Positions 36,267 through 46,209 of a DNA stretch of 64,000 nt are shown piece after piece. The translations under genes were made by a program, and so were the position numbers. Within the stretch, counting starts at the first letter, position 1. Each line of letters begins with the position of its first letter. The notes under the pieces were generated by a model. The model saw only the letters and a list, made by a program, of their open reading frames with translations. It searched no databases and was not told the origin of the DNA. Origin of the DNA: JAJEFO01 sp965221845 (GTDB lineage Bacteria; Pseudomonadota; Alphaproteobacteria; Rhodobacterales; Rhodobacteraceae); assembly GCA_965221845.1 (NCBI GenBank), contig OZ244919.1, positions 3,224,001 to 3,288,000 of the forward strand, given 5' to 3'.

Positions 36267-37916
36267 TCACCCTGCCAGCAACGACCTCGCCGCGGCCCTT
36301 GCTTCGTCGGTCACGGTGTCGCCCGAGAGCATCCTGGCAATCTCGTCGACGCGCCCCTCGTCCGAGAGGGGCGTCACCCGGCTCACGGACGCGCCATCCC
36401 TGACCGACTTCTCGACACGGCAGTGATGCGCCGCTCGGGCGGCGACCTGCGGGCTGTGCGTCACCGCCAGCACCTGCGATCCGTGCGACAGGGACTCGAG
36501 ACGCCGGCCCACCGCATCGGCCGTCGCGCCCCCGACGCCGCGGTCCACTTCGTCGAAGATCATCGTCAGGCCGTCCGCGCCCGCCGCAAGGCAGGCCTTC
36601 AGCGCAAGGAGAAGCCGGCTGAGCTCTCCGCCCGAAGCAATCCTGTTCAACGGGCCGGCGGGCATTCCCGGATTCGTCGCGATCGTGAATGCGACACGCT
36701 CGCGCCCCTCAGGTCCGGGCTCCGCCTCGGAGACCCGTGTGGAGAAACGCGCCCGCTCCATCTTCAGGGGCGGCAGCTCCTTCGCAATCGAAACGTCCAG
36801 CTTCCTCGCCGCCGCCGCCCGCGCCTTTCCAAGCCCTGCCGCGGCGCTGTCATAGGCCTTCCGGGCACTCTCCACGTCCTGCCGGCGCCCCGCGAGTCCG
36901 CCCTCCCCTTCCCCGAGGGCCGCCAGTCTTGCCCGAAGCTCGTCGGCAAGACCCGGGAGGTCGTTCGGCGGCACGCCGTGCTTGCGCGCGAGCGCGCGAA
37001 TGTCAAACAGCCGCTCCTCCAGGCGTTCCAGCTCCCCTGCGTCGAACGCCATGGCATCGAGAGCCCCGGCCAGGCCCTGCTCGGCGTCGCTGACCTCGTC
37101 CATGGCCCTCGACAGCGCCGCAATGGGCTCGTCCAGCGCGCCTTCGGCACCTGCCGCAACGCCGCCCAGCCATCGCGACGCATCGCGCATCGCGCCTTCC
37201 GCGCCTTCCGAACCAAGCGCTGCGCGCGCGCGCGCCACATCCTCGCGCATCCGCTCGGAAGCCCGCATGAGCCGGCGCCGTGCGTCCAGCCCGGCGTCTT
37301 CCCCCGCCTCGGGCGCAAGCCGGTCCATCTCGTCGACCGCGTGACGCAGGAAGCCCTCTTCCTCGCGCACCGCCGCCAGCCCGGCTTCCGCGTCGGAAAG
37401 CGCGGCTTCCGCCGCCTTGAGGCCGCGCCAGGCCGTCCGGCAGCGCGCCGCCTGCCTCTCGAGCCCGCCAAACGCGTCCAGCAGCCCGCGGTGAGCGCGC
37501 GCGTTCAGGAGACCGCGGTCGTCATGCTGTCCGTGCAGCTCGACCAGGGTGACGGAGAGCCGCCTCAGGATCTCCCCCGACGCCCGGCGGTCGTTGACCC
37601 AGGCCGTCTTGCGTCCGTCGCGGGAATTCATGCGCCTCAGGACCAGGCCGTCTTCCGCCGGGAGCCCGGCCTCCTTCAGGATCTCGCGGGCTTCATGTTC
37701 GCGAGGAAGGTCGAATTCGGCCGTCACCTCCCCCCGTTCCGCGCCGTCCCGGACCAGGTCGGCGCGACCGCGCCAGCCCAGCGCGAAGCCGAGAGAGTCG
37801 AGAAAGATCGTCTTGCCGGCGCCGGTCTCGCCGGTCAGCACGTTCAGGCCGGGAAGGAAGGCCAGCTCCAGCTCGTCGATTGTCAGGATGTCCCGGATGT
37901 CGAGACTTCTCAGCAT
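36267..37916 (-). CDS. recN: RecN, SMC-like DNA repair ATPase
   Basis: 549 residues from ATG 37916 (MLRSLDIRDILTIDELEL). Walker A is TGETGAGKTIFLDSL, followed by a long alanine/glutamate-rich coiled coil. The ABC signature is ASGGELSRLLLALK, Walker B is MIFDEVDRGVGG, and the histidine switch is VTHSPQVAA. RecN joins DNA at double-strand breaks and helps RecA-dependent repair. It lies directly downstream of bamD (10 bp), the standard alphaproteobacterial order lpxC-bamD-recN. Confidence 0.95.
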   Translation of the reverse strand: MLRSLDIRDILTIDELELAFLPGLNVLTGETGAGKTIFLDSLGFALGWRGRADLVRDGAERGEVTAEFDLPREHEAREILKEAGLPAEDGLVLRRMNSRDGRKTAWVNDRRASGEILRRLSVTLVELHGQHDDRGLLNARAHRGLLDAFGGLERQAARCRTAWRGLKAAEAALSDAEAGLAAVREEEGFLRHAVDEMDRLAPEAGEDAGLDARRRLMRASERMREDVARARAALGSEGAEGAMRDASRWLGGVAAGAEGALDEPIAALSRAMDEVSDAEQGLAGALDAMAFDAGELERLEERLFDIRALARKHGVPPNDLPGLADELRARLAALGEGEGGLAGRRQDVESARKAYDSAAAGLGKARAAAARKLDVSIAKELPPLKMERARFSTRVSEAEPGPEGRERVAFTIATNPGMPAGPLNRIASGGELSRLLLALKACLAAGADGLTMIFDEVDRGVGGATADAVGRRLESLSHGSQVLAVTHSPQVAARAAHHCRVEKSVRDGASVSRVTPLSDEGRVDEIARMLSGDTVTDEARAAARSLLAG

Positions 37917-37926
37917 GGCGCCCGCG

Positions 37927-38784
37927 TCACAGCCACTCGCCGCGAAGCGTCTGCCTGAAGACACGTCCCAGCCAGCTGTCGCCCCGCGCCACGGGCTCGA
38001 GCCCGTCGCCGGTCAGCAGGGCGTAGCTGGACTCGTACCATTCCGTGCCCCTGAAGTTGTGGCCGAGAATGGCCCCGGCGGTCTGGGCTTCGCTGTCCAG
38101 CCCAAGGGCCAGATAGCCTTCGACCAGCCGATGAAGCGCCTCCGGCGTCTGGCTCGTCGTCTGGAAGTCCTCGACGACGACGCGGAAGCGGTTGACGGCC
38201 GCGAGGTGATGGCCGCGCTTGAGGTAGTACCGGCCCACTTCCATTTCCTTGGCGGCAAGGTGGTCAAAGGCCAGGTCGAACTTGAGGGCCGCCGAGCGCG
38301 CATGCTCGCTGTCCGGATACCTCTCCACGGTCTCCCGAAGCGCCTGAAGCGCCCGGAACGTCAAGCCCTGGTCACGTCCCACGTCGTCAATCTGGTCGTA
38401 GTAGGAGAGCGCCACGATGTACTGCGCCCAGGGCGCGTCCTCGTCAGCCGGATAGTTGCTCAGGAACCGCTCGGCCGCCCCTCGCGCCGCCTCGTAGTCC
38501 CGCTCCGAATGCAAGGAATAGGCCTGCATGACGAGCGCGCGACGCGCCAGCTCGGAGTACGGATAGAGTCTCTCGACCTCGCCGAAGAGATCGGCGGCCG
38601 CCTCTCCGTCGCCGGATTCAAGGGTGAATTCCGCACGGCGATAGATCTCCTCGGCAGTGAGGTCTTCGAGCGACGCGTCGTCCTCCGACTGCTGGAAGAG
38701 CGCGCAGCCGGCCAGCGCCAGCAGGCATGTGCCGGTCACGGCGAGCCTGCACGCACCCCTTTTCCAATTCCTCATTTCCGTCAT
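37927..38784 (-). CDS. bamD: BamD outer-membrane assembly lipoprotein
   Basis: 285 residues. The N-terminus has a lipoprotein signal peptide with lipobox LLALAGC (cysteine about residue 27). About five TPR repeats follow (AEEIYRRAEFTLESGDGEAA, ADLFGEVERLYPYSELARRA and others). BamD is the periplasmic scaffold of the Bam complex that inserts beta-barrel proteins. The start could be ATG 38784 or 38775; both leave a good signal peptide. It lies between lpxC and recN, on the same strand. Confidence 0.92.
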   Translation of the reverse strand: MTEMRNWKRGACRLAVTGTCLLALAGCALFQQSEDDASLEDLTAEEIYRRAEFTLESGDGEAAADLFGEVERLYPYSELARRALVMQAYSLHSERDYEAARGAAERFLSNYPADEDAPWAQYIVALSYYDQIDDVGRDQGLTFRALQALRETVERYPDSEHARSAALKFDLAFDHLAAKEMEVGRYYLKRGHHLAAVNRFRVVVEDFQTTSQTPEALHRLVEGYLALGLDSEAQTAGAILGHNFRGTEWYESSYALLTGDGLEPVARGDSWLGRVFRQTLRGEWL

Positions 38785-38869
38785 GCCCAGCGAACCCGGT
38801 AACGGACCGCTTGGTAGCACGGCAGGATCATGGTGCAAGCCGGTTCCGGCCGGGATCCGCCGGCCGCGT

Positions 38870-39793
38870 TCAGGCCGCGACGCCGAGAAGGTCCGCGGGC
38901 GCAAGGCCGGCGCCGGGAAGGCGGCGGGCCGTCCTGGAATCGCATTCGACCGTCTCGAACGCCTCCGGGTCGGAAAGCAGCCTGCGCAGCAGCCTGTTGG
39001 TCGTCGCGTGGCCCGCGCGCCGGCCGACATAGCGGCCGAGAATCGGGGCGCCGGCGAGCGCGAGGTCCCCGAAGGCATCGAGCATCTTGTGGCGCACGGG
39101 CTCGTCGGCATGACGCATTCCGCCCGGCGTCACCACCTTGTCGCCGTCCACGACGACGGCCGAAGTGACCGATCCGCCAAGAATCAGGCCCCGCGCGCGC
39201 ATCTCGCCGATATCGGCTTTCCGGCAGAACGTGCGGCTGTCGCAGAGCTCGTGCACGAAGGCGCCGTTCGCCATGTCAAGGCTCTTCTTCTGGCGCCCGA
39301 TGGCCGGGTCGGCGAAATCGATCTCGAACTCGATCTTGAGGTCGTCCGAGGGCATGAGGGCGGCCACGGCGTCGCCATGCGCCGCTTCCACGGGTCTCAG
39401 GACGCGAATGGCGCGCACCGGCGCATCGAGCGCCTGCAGGCCGCGCGAGACGATGCCTGCGACAAACGGCGCCGACGAGCCGTCCAGCAACGGCACCTCG
39501 GGGCCGTCAATGTCAGCCACGGCGTTGTGAAGCCCGCACCCTGCGAAAGCGGCCATGATGTGCTCGACCGTCGCGACGCTGACGCCTTCGGCGTTGGCGA
39601 CGCGCGTGTTGAGATCCGTGTTCGTGACCCTGTCCCAACGGGCAGGGACCATCGGGTTGCGGCCCTTGACATCGGTGCGGCGAAACCAGATGCCGCATTC
39701 GGCGGGCGCCGGCCGGACGGTCACGGAAACCGCCTGTCCCGTGTGCAGCCCGGCACCATTGAAAACAACGGGAGACCTGATTGTCGTCTGCAA
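38870..39793 (-). CDS. lpxC: UDP-3-O-acyl-N-acetylglucosamine deacetylase
   Basis: 307 residues. It is the committed, zinc-dependent step of lipid A synthesis. Motifs are FNGAGLHTG, TVEHIMAAFAGCG (zinc histidine), and RHKMLDAFGDLALAG with the HKxxD zinc and catalytic residues. The start is assigned to TTG 39793 because the protein homology begins LQTTIRSPVVF and AGGA lies 8 bp upstream. No ATG or GTG is suitably placed. The weak start may limit LpxC synthesis, which is toxic in excess. The gene is separated from ftsZ, its usual neighbour, by a three-gene ABC operon. Confidence 0.92.
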   Translation of the reverse strand: MQTTIRSPVVFNGAGLHTGQAVSVTVRPAPAECGIWFRRTDVKGRNPMVPARWDRVTNTDLNTRVANAEGVSVATVEHIMAAFAGCGLHNAVADIDGPEVPLLDGSSAPFVAGIVSRGLQALDAPVRAIRVLRPVEAAHGDAVAALMPSDDLKIEFEIDFADPAIGRQKKSLDMANGAFVHELCDSRTFCRKADIGEMRARGLILGGSVTSAVVVDGDKVVTPGGMRHADEPVRHKMLDAFGDLALAGAPILGRYVGRRAGHATTNRLLRRLLSDPEAFETVECDSRTARRLPGAGLAPADLLGVAA

Positions 39794-40165
39794 GGGATTG
39801 TCCTGAACGCCAAGCCGGCATCCCGTCCGGCAGGCGCATCTTGCACGCGCGGCCCGGGGCCTCAAGACAATCATTGCAACATACTGAAACAAGGCCGGGG
39901 GCGGTTCGGCGGTTCACCGCCCGGCTGGAGGCGTGTCCGCCCGGAGGGATCCCGCCGGCCGGCGCAGTCGGGCCGCCTTCGCCCGGGCCGGCCGGATGCC
40001 GGGTAGGCGTCGCACGCCTGCACCGCTCTTGTGCAGTCTGCCCGATACGAGGCAGACGGCCGGCCGGCGCCGTGTCCGAACCGACCGCATTCCCGCGCGG
40101 CGTTCCGCTCGCGCGGCGCATGAGGCAGACTGGCGCGCACGACCGAATCGAATCAGGAGAGAGCA
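39794..40165. other. Divergent intergenic region between lpxC and the ABC importer
   Basis: 372 bp with no gene recognised. It should contain promoters for both the lpxC-bamD-recN unit and the plus-strand ABC transporter operon. The latter has AGGAGAG 8 bp before its first ATG. Confidence 0.4.
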
Positions 40166-41173
40166 ATGTTCAGACCCACCATCGCAACCTTCGCCGCAAC
40201 CTTCGCCCTGGCGGGCGCGGCGGCAGCCCAGACGAGCCTGCCGTTCGCGCTTGACTGGAAGTTCGAGGGGCCGTCCGCACCCTATTTCGCGGCGATCGAC
40301 AACGGGCATTTCGCGGCCGCGGGCCTGAGCGTCGAGATCTCCGCAGGCCAGGGATCTCTCGACGCGATCCCGAAGGTCGCCACCGGCGCGTTCCCGCTGG
40401 GCTTTGCCGACATCAACTCGCTCATCAAGTTCCTCGACCAGAACCCGGGCGCGCCGGTCACCGCGGTGATGATGGTCTACGACAAGCCGCCCTTTGCCGT
40501 GGTCGGGCGCAAGTCGCTCGGCGTGAGCGTGCCGAAGGACCTGGAGGGCCGTGTCCTCGGGGCGCCGCCGCCCGATGGCGCCTGGGCGCAGTTCCCGGCC
40601 TTCGCCAGCGCCAACGGCCTTGACATGGACAGGATCACCGTCGAGCCCGTCGGGTTCCCGACGCGCGAGCCGATGCTCGCGGAAGGGAACGTGGATGCCG
40701 TGACGGGCTTCAGCTTTTCCTCGTTCCTCAATCTCGTCCGCCTGGGCGTGCCGGAGGAGGACATCTCGACCATCCTGATGGCGGACCACGGCCTCGCGCT
40801 CTACGGCAACGCGATCATCGCGAACACGGATTTCGCCGCGGCCAACCCGGACGTCGTCACGGGCTTCCTCGCCGCCGTCGCCGCAGGCTGGAGAGATGCA
40901 ATCGCCGACCCGGCAAGGGCCATCGAGAGCCTGGTCGCGCGCAATCCGGCGGCCGACGCCGCTCTCGAGCAGCGCCGGCTGCAGCTCGCCATAGACGCCA
41001 ACGTGGTCACCGACCACACCTCGGCCAACGGCATGGGCGGCATTGACGCAACGCGCATGGGGACGGCGCTCGGGCAGCTGGCGGAAACCTACGGCTTCCA
41101 GACCGCTCCGGACGCCAGCCTCTACTTCACGGACGCCTACCTTCCCGGCGAAGCGCAGCGAATGCTGAAGTAG
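40166..41173 (+). CDS. ABC transporter substrate-binding protein (NMT1/ThiY-like)
   Basis: 335 residues with a clear signal peptide (cleavage after GAAAA near residue 21). The mature protein is an NMT1/THI5-like solute-binding protein: ALDWKFEGPSAPYFAAIDNG, then GLSVEISAGQGS and KVATGAFPLGFADINSL. The family carries thiamine precursors (hydroxymethylpyrimidine), taurine, nitrate or riboflavin precursors; the sequence does not decide. It is the first gene of an operon with ATPase (10 bp gap) and permease. A strong AGGAGA ribosome-binding site is present. Confidence 0.85.
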   Translation: MFRPTIATFAATFALAGAAAAQTSLPFALDWKFEGPSAPYFAAIDNGHFAAAGLSVEISAGQGSLDAIPKVATGAFPLGFADINSLIKFLDQNPGAPVTAVMMVYDKPPFAVVGRKSLGVSVPKDLEGRVLGAPPPDGAWAQFPAFASANGLDMDRITVEPVGFPTREPMLAEGNVDAVTGFSFSSFLNLVRLGVPEEDISTILMADHGLALYGNAIIANTDFAAANPDVVTGFLAAVAAGWRDAIADPARAIESLVARNPAADAALEQRRLQLAIDANVVTDHTSANGMGGIDATRMGTALGQLAETYGFQTAPDASLYFTDAYLPGEAQRMLK

Positions 41174-41183
41174 GCTCCCGGGC

Positions 41184-41984
41184 GTGGCCAGGCCTCTCAT
41201 AGAGATCAAGGGCGTCCGCCACGCCTACCGGACCCGGTCAGGGCGGCTTCCGGTGCTCGACGGCCTGGCGCTTTCGGTGCCCGAAGGCGGCTTTTCCGCC
41301 GTCGTCGGGCCCTCGGGGTGCGGCAAGTCCACGCTGACGAGGCTCATAGCCGGCCTGCTGAAGCCCGATGAGGGCGAGGTCTGGCTGCATGGAGAGCTGG
41401 TCAGGGGGCCCAAGGCAACCGTCGGCATGGCCTTCCAGAACCCGGTCATGCTCGAATGGCGCACGGTCCTGCAGAACGTGATGCTGCCGATGGAGATCGT
41501 GCCGACCGGCATGTCGAAGGGCGAGCGGACGGACCGCGCGCGCCGCCTTCTCGCCCTCGTCGGCCTCGAGGGCTTTGAGGACAGGCGTCCCAGCGAGCTC
41601 TCGGGCGGCATGCGGCAGCGCGCCTCGCTCTGCCGCGCCATCGTTCACAGGCCCGAGGTGCTGATCCTTGACGAGCCCTTCGCCGCGCTCGACGCCTTCA
41701 CGCGCGAGGACCTCTGGCAGACCATGCACGCCGTCAAGGCGGAGGAGCCGTTCACCGGCGTTCTCATCACCCATGACCTGAGAGAGGCGATCTTTCTCGC
41801 CGAAGAGGTCGTCGTTCTTTCCGGCCGCCCCGCACGAACGCAATACGTGATGGACGTCCATCTCGAGGGTCCGCGCGACATCGAGCATCTCTACACGCCA
41901 AGGACCGTCGATGCGCTGAGCGTCCTGCGCAACCAGATCCGCATCGCCCAGGGCCGGGCCCCGGCGGCGGAGGCCGGCCAGTGA
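41184..41984 (+). CDS. ABC transporter ATP-binding protein (nitrate/taurine/thiamine-precursor type)
   Basis: 266 residues from GTG 41184. Walker A is GPSGCGKSTLT, the Q-loop is FQNPVMLEWRT, the signature is LSGGMRQRASLCRAI, and Walker B is VLILDEPFAALD. These match the SsuB/TauB/ThiZ group. The C-terminal ~50 residues lack an extra domain. The stop overlaps the permease start (GTGA). Confidence 0.9.
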   Translation: MARPLIEIKGVRHAYRTRSGRLPVLDGLALSVPEGGFSAVVGPSGCGKSTLTRLIAGLLKPDEGEVWLHGELVRGPKATVGMAFQNPVMLEWRTVLQNVMLPMEIVPTGMSKGERTDRARRLLALVGLEGFEDRRPSELSGGMRQRASLCRAIVHRPEVLILDEPFAALDAFTREDLWQTMHAVKAEEPFTGVLITHDLREAIFLAEEVVVLSGRPARTQYVMDVHLEGPRDIEHLYTPRTVDALSVLRNQIRIAQGRAPAAEAGQ

Positions 41985-42745
41985 GCTGGAGGCAGGTCGT
42001 CGTTCCCGTCGTCGCGCTGGCGGCCTTCGGGCTTTCCTGGGAGCTGCTGGTCTGGGCCAACGGCTGGCCCGACTACAAGATGGCCTCGCCCAGCGATCTC
42101 TGGCCCGCCTTCTGGAAATTCCGCTGGCTTTTCCTCGAACACGGGTGGGACACGCTCTGGCGCACGGTCGCGGGACTGGCCCTGGCGGTGCTCTGCGGCG
42201 TGTTCCTGGGCATGACCATGGGGCTTTCACGCACCATGCGCGATGCGCTCTATCCGCTGCTCGTGGGATTCAACGCGATCCCGAAGGCCACCGTCGTGCC
42301 CATCGTCGCGCTGCTCTTCGTCGGCCAGCACGACATGAACACCGTCCTGATCGCCTTTCTCATCAGCTTCTTCCCGATCGCCGTTTCCGTCTCGATCGGG
42401 CTGTCGACGCTCGAGCCCGAATACCGCGACATCCTCGCGGCGCTCGGCGCGTCGCGCTTCACGATCTTCTGGAAGATCGCGCTTCCCAAGACCCTGCCCG
42501 AGTTCTTCGGCGCGCTGAAGGTGGCCGTCACGCTCGCCTTCATCGGCACCAACCTGATGGAGATCGTCGAGCCGCATGGCCGCGGGCTGGGCCATCTTTT
42601 CGACAGCGGCAAGATCAGCGCGGACTATCCGTTGATGTTCGCCGTTCTCATCGCCTTGGCGCTCATGGGAATCCTGCTCTACTACGTGGTCGTGGCAATG
42701 GAGCGCGTCTTTGCCGGATGGGCGGAGCGCGCCCCGAGCTGGTGA
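41981..42745 (+). CDS. ABC transporter permease
   Basis: 254 residues with six hydrophobic segments and the cytoplasmic coupling (EAA) loop YRDILAALGASRFTIFWKIA. It is the SsuC/TauC/ThiX-type permease that pairs with the preceding ATPase and binding protein. It starts at GTG 41981, 4 bp inside the ATPase end. The gene ends 91 bp before the 3' end of ftsZ, which is convergent. Confidence 0.9.
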   Translation: MSWRQVVVPVVALAAFGLSWELLVWANGWPDYKMASPSDLWPAFWKFRWLFLEHGWDTLWRTVAGLALAVLCGVFLGMTMGLSRTMRDALYPLLVGFNAIPKATVVPIVALLFVGQHDMNTVLIAFLISFFPIAVSVSIGLSTLEPEYRDILAALGASRFTIFWKIALPKTLPEFFGALKVAVTLAFIGTNLMEIVEPHGRGLGHLFDSGKISADYPLMFAVLIALALMGILLYYVVVAMERVFAGWAERAPSW

Positions 42746-42836
42746 CATGGCCAGGGGCGACGGGGGCGGCCGGGCATGGCGCGCGCCCCGTTCGGCAAAG
42801 GGCGGCCGGATCGGCCGTCATGGCAGGGCCGGCCCT

Positions 42837-44321
42837 TCAGTTCGCCTGACGACGAAGGAAGGCCGGAATGTCCATGCTCTCCTCACGGGTCGCCTCGTCA
42901 GGCCGCGCCTCCTCGGGCGGCCGGCCCGCGCTTCCGCCCCTGCGGCCGGCCATCCGGCTGATGAACCTGTTTATGCCGGACCTGGGCTGCTCGAGGGCGC
43001 CGGGCGCCCCGGACATGTCCTCGCCGTAGCGCGCCTCCCCGGGAACGCGACCCGCCATCGATCCCGGTTCACGGCCGGCAGCCTTCTCAAGGCGCGAAAT
43101 CACCTCAGGCGCGGGCGCGACGAGCGGCGGCGGCGGCGATGCCGGAGGCACGGGCTCGGCCGGGCGGGGCGACTCGTCCGCCTCGAAGCGCGCCGCCTCG
43201 GCCTCGGCTTCGGCCGCCGGCTCGACGAAAAGGCCGCGCTCTTCCTCGAAGGCGGCGGGCGGCGGCGCAGGCTCGGGCTCGAACTCCCGTTCCTGCTCGA
43301 ACTCGAACGAAACCGGCTCCGCGTCCGGCGCGCCCGAAAGGCAATGGACGTCCGCCACGCTGTCTATTCCCGTCGCCACGACGCTCACGCGCATCCTGCC
43401 CTCCATCGAGGGTTCCAGCGTCGAGCCGACAATGATGTTGGCCTCGCTCTCGACCTCGTTGCGGATGCGATTTGCGGCCTCGTCGATCTCGAAGAGCGTC
43501 ACGTCGTCCGATCCCGTGATGTTGATGAGGACGCCCTTGGCCCCTTGAAGGCTGATCTCGTCAAGAAGCGGATTGGCGACCGCCATCTCGGCGGCCTTGA
43601 CGGCCCGCTCCTCGCCCTCGGCCTCGCCCGTGCCCATCATGGCCTTGCCCATCTCGTCCATGACGGCGCGGACATCCGCGAAATCGAGATTGATGAGTCC
43701 CGGACGGACCATCAGGTCGGTGACTCCCTTCACGCCCTGGTAGAGGACGTCATCCGCCATCGAGAACGCCTCCGTGAAGGTGGTCTTCTCGTTGGCGATG
43801 CGAAACAGGTTCTGGTTCGGGATGATGATCAGCGTGTCGGCCACCTTCTGCAGCTCCTCGACGCCGTCATCCGCATGCACCATCCGCTTGTTGCCTTCGA
43901 ACTGGAAGGGCTTCGTCACCACGCCGATCGTCAGCACGCCGAGCTCCCGGGCCTTGCGCGCGATGACCGGCGCGGCGCCGGTCCCCGTGCCGCCGCCCAT
44001 GCCGGCCGTGATGAAGCACATGTGCGCGCCGGTCAGGCAGCCCTCGATCTCCTCCAATGCCTCCTCTGCGGCGGCGGCTCCCACCGAAGGGCGCGCGCCC
44101 GCGCCCAGGCCCTCGGTCGCTCGCAGCCCCATCTGGATCTTTGTCGGCGCGTTCGACTGCTGAAGCGCCTGGGCGTCCGTGTTCGCGACGATGAACTCGA
44201 CGCCCTCGAGCTTCATGTCGATCATGTTGTTGACCGCGTTGCCGCCCGCGCCGCCCACGCCGAACACCGTTATGCGGGGCCTCAGGTCCTCATGCGAGGG
44301 GATTGTGAGATTCAGCGTCAT
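42837..44321 (-). CDS. ftsZ: Cell division GTPase FtsZ
   Basis: 494 residues from ATG 44321 ([20 protein letters not shown]), behind AGGAGGG. The tubulin signature is [16 protein letters not shown], and the T7 catalytic loop is [17 protein letters not shown]. The GTPase core (about 1-320) is followed by a long acidic, proline-rich linker and the C-terminal conserved peptide DIPAFLRRQ, which binds FtsA and other partners. FtsZ polymerises into the division ring. The long linker is normal for Alphaproteobacteria. A 550 bp gap separates it from ftsA, large enough for its own promoters. Confidence 0.97.
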   Translation of the reverse strand: MTLNLTIPSHEDLRPRITVFGVGGAGGNAVNNMIDMKLEGVEFIVANTDAQALQQSNAPTKIQMGLRATEGLGAGARPSVGAAAAEEALEEIEGCLTGAHMCFITAGMGGGTGTGAAPVIARKARELGVLTIGVVTKPFQFEGNKRMVHADDGVEELQKVADTLIIIPNQNLFRIANEKTTFTEAFSMADDVLYQGVKGVTDLMVRPGLINLDFADVRAVMDEMGKAMMGTGEAEGEERAVKAAEMAVANPLLDEISLQGAKGVLINITGSDDVTLFEIDEAANRIRNEVESEANIIVGSTLEPSMEGRMRVSVVATGIDSVADVHCLSGAPDAEPVSFEFEQEREFEPEPAPPPAAFEEERGLFVEPAAEAEAEAARFEADESPRPAEPVPPASPPPPLVAPAPEVISRLEKAAGREPGSMAGRVPGEARYGEDMSGAPGALEQPRSGINRFISRMAGRRGGSAGRPPEEARPDEATREESMDIPAFLRRQAN

Positions 44322-44871
44322 TGGATTGCCCTCCTGCTTCGCCTTTCCTGCGTGGCGGGGTCCCGCTCCCGCGGCCATCCCCGTCTCCTGCCTCGTCCGC
44401 GTCCGCTCCCGGCGCCAAGCGGCCGGCCAACTGTCCGGACTGTGATCGAAACCACGAAATATGGCAAGCGATTTCGCCGATCGCCCATGATGTCGCGCCC
44501 GGCCATCCATGTAGCGGCGCGGGCACGTCACCTGCCGACTCCGCCGGCCTCCGCGCGCTGCCGCTCCCGGCCGCGCCAAGGCCGCCCGGATCGGGCGGCA
44601 TGGTTTCCTGGTTTCCGCTCTCGCCTTTCTTCGTGGCCGTTTGCCGACCCTTGCGGCGACGGTAGCAGATTCGCTTCGCAAGGTCGCGCCTTATTTTCAG
44701 ACGGCGCTTTCCCGGAGCAGGCACGGAGATCCGGGGCCGGAGCGCCCGGCCGGCGCCAGCGCAGCGGAACCGCGGCAGAAACGCGGTCCGGTCCCCGGCG
44801 GCCGGGCTGCCGACCGTGCCTGCAGCGGCGGCGCCATGGGGCGGAACGCGGGCGCCGCCCCGCTTCCCGCC
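44322..44871. other. ftsA-ftsZ intergenic region
   Basis: 550 bp without a supported gene. A less GC-rich patch at about 44440-44480 is a likely location for ftsZ promoter elements. Separate ftsZ promoters between ftsA and ftsZ are usual in this class. No operator was recognised. Confidence 0.35.
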
Positions 44872-46209
44872 CTACCAGTTCGCCCGGAACCAGTTGACCG
44901 CGCGCTTCAGCGGACGCGCCGCCCCGAGATCGCGCGGCATCTCGAAGTCCCAGCACTCGTCCTGGGGATTCGCCGCCAGGAGGCCGAGCCCCACGACACC
45001 GGAGAACGCGGTGCCTGCCAGGGACTGGGGAAGCCCGCGCACCCGCATCGGGTGGCCGACGCGCACCTGCTCGCCGAGGATCCGTGTTGCCAGCGAATCG
45101 ATCCCCGGCACCTGGCTGGCCCCTCCGGTCAGCACGATCCTCTGGCTCGGCAGCTGCTCGAACCCGGCCGCGTCGAGGCGCGCGCGCACCGCCTCAAGTA
45201 TTTCCTCGACCCGGGGACGCATGATGCCGATCAGTTCCGCGCGGCTCACGACGCGCCGCTCGTCGCCCGAATTGCCGGATTCCACGTCGATCTCGATCAG
45301 GTCACGATCGTCCATGCCGGTCGCGACGACGCCGCCATGAAACGTCTTGATCCGCTCGGCCATGTTCGCCGGAATCTTGAAACCCATCGCGATGTCATGC
45401 GTGACCTGCTCGCCGCCCAGGCGAACGCAGTCGGCGTAGATCATGTGACGCTCGAGGAAGATCGACATGCCCGTCGTGCCGCCGCCCATGTCAACGCATG
45501 CCGCGCCGAGCTCCTGCTCGTCCTCCACCAATGCCGAGATCCCCGACACGTAGGACGACAGGGCCAGGCCGGCCAGCTCCAGGTCGCAGCGGCGGACGCA
45601 GCGAGCGAGGTTGACGACCGGGATCCGGTCTGCCGTCAGCATGTGCACGTCGCAGGCCATGCGCTGCCCGGCCTGGCTTCTCGGATCCGCGAGGCCCGAC
45701 CTCTGGTCCAGCACGAAGTTGACGGGCTGGGCGTGCAGTATCTCGCGGCCGCTGCCGTAGTCCGGGATTTCGCAGGACGCGAGGACGTTGGCGATGTCGG
45801 TTTCGGCGACGACCTCGCGCTCGACCCGCACCTGCCCGGTGAGGCCGTAGGACCGGGGCCGTCCGCCGGACGCGCAGACGATCACGTGGTCGACGCGACA
45901 TTGCGCCATTTTCTGTGCGGCCTGCACTGCGGTCCGGATCGCGCGCTCGGTCTCGTTCAGTGCAGTCGTCTCTCCGGACTCCACGCCCCGCGACCGCGTG
46001 GTCGACGCTCCGATCACGCGAAACCTTTCCTGCCCCGCGAGGTCGCCGACGCCTTCCTCGCCCGCGGCGTGCAAGCTCTCGTTCAGGGCGAGGATGAGGC
46101 AGGCGATCTTGGAGGTTCCGACATCGAGAGCCGCGATGACGCCTCGCTGGGCCGCGGCCCGCTGCGCCGCACGCATTGCCCGCTGTTCGCCGTAGAGGTC
46201 CCCCATCAT
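44872..46209 (-). CDS. ftsA: Cell division protein FtsA
   Basis: 445 residues. The actin-fold phosphate-1 motif is IAALDVGTSKIACLIL, phosphate-2 is CVDMGGGTTGMSIF, and the adenosine region is VLTGGASQVPGIDSLA. The C-terminus (LKRAVNWFRANW) is the amphipathic membrane-targeting helix. FtsA tethers FtsZ filaments to the membrane and recruits late divisome proteins. The start overlaps the ftsQ stop (ATGA); two adjacent ATGs (46209, 46206) are possible. Confidence 0.96.
   Translation of the reverse strand: MMGDLYGEQRAMRAAQRAAAQRGVIAALDVGTSKIACLILALNESLHAAGEEGVGDLAGQERFRVIGASTTRSRGVESGETTALNETERAIRTAVQAAQKMAQCRVDHVIVCASGGRPRSYGLTGQVRVEREVVAETDIANVLASCEIPDYGSGREILHAQPVNFVLDQRSGLADPRSQAGQRMACDVHMLTADRIPVVNLARCVRRCDLELAGLALSSYVSGISALVEDEQELGAACVDMGGGTTGMSIFLERHMIYADCVRLGGEQVTHDIAMGFKIPANMAERIKTFHGGVVATGMDDRDLIEIDVESGNSGDERRVVSRAELIGIMRPRVEEILEAVRARLDAAGFEQLPSQRIVLTGGASQVPGIDSLATRILGEQVRVGHPMRVRGLPQSLAGTAFSGVVGLGLLAANPQDECWDFEMPRDLGAARPLKRAVNWFRANW

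Noticed and set aside
42711..44897. 728-codon plus-strand open frame
   Set aside because: Complement of ftsZ. Histidine/arginine-rich shadow without motifs.
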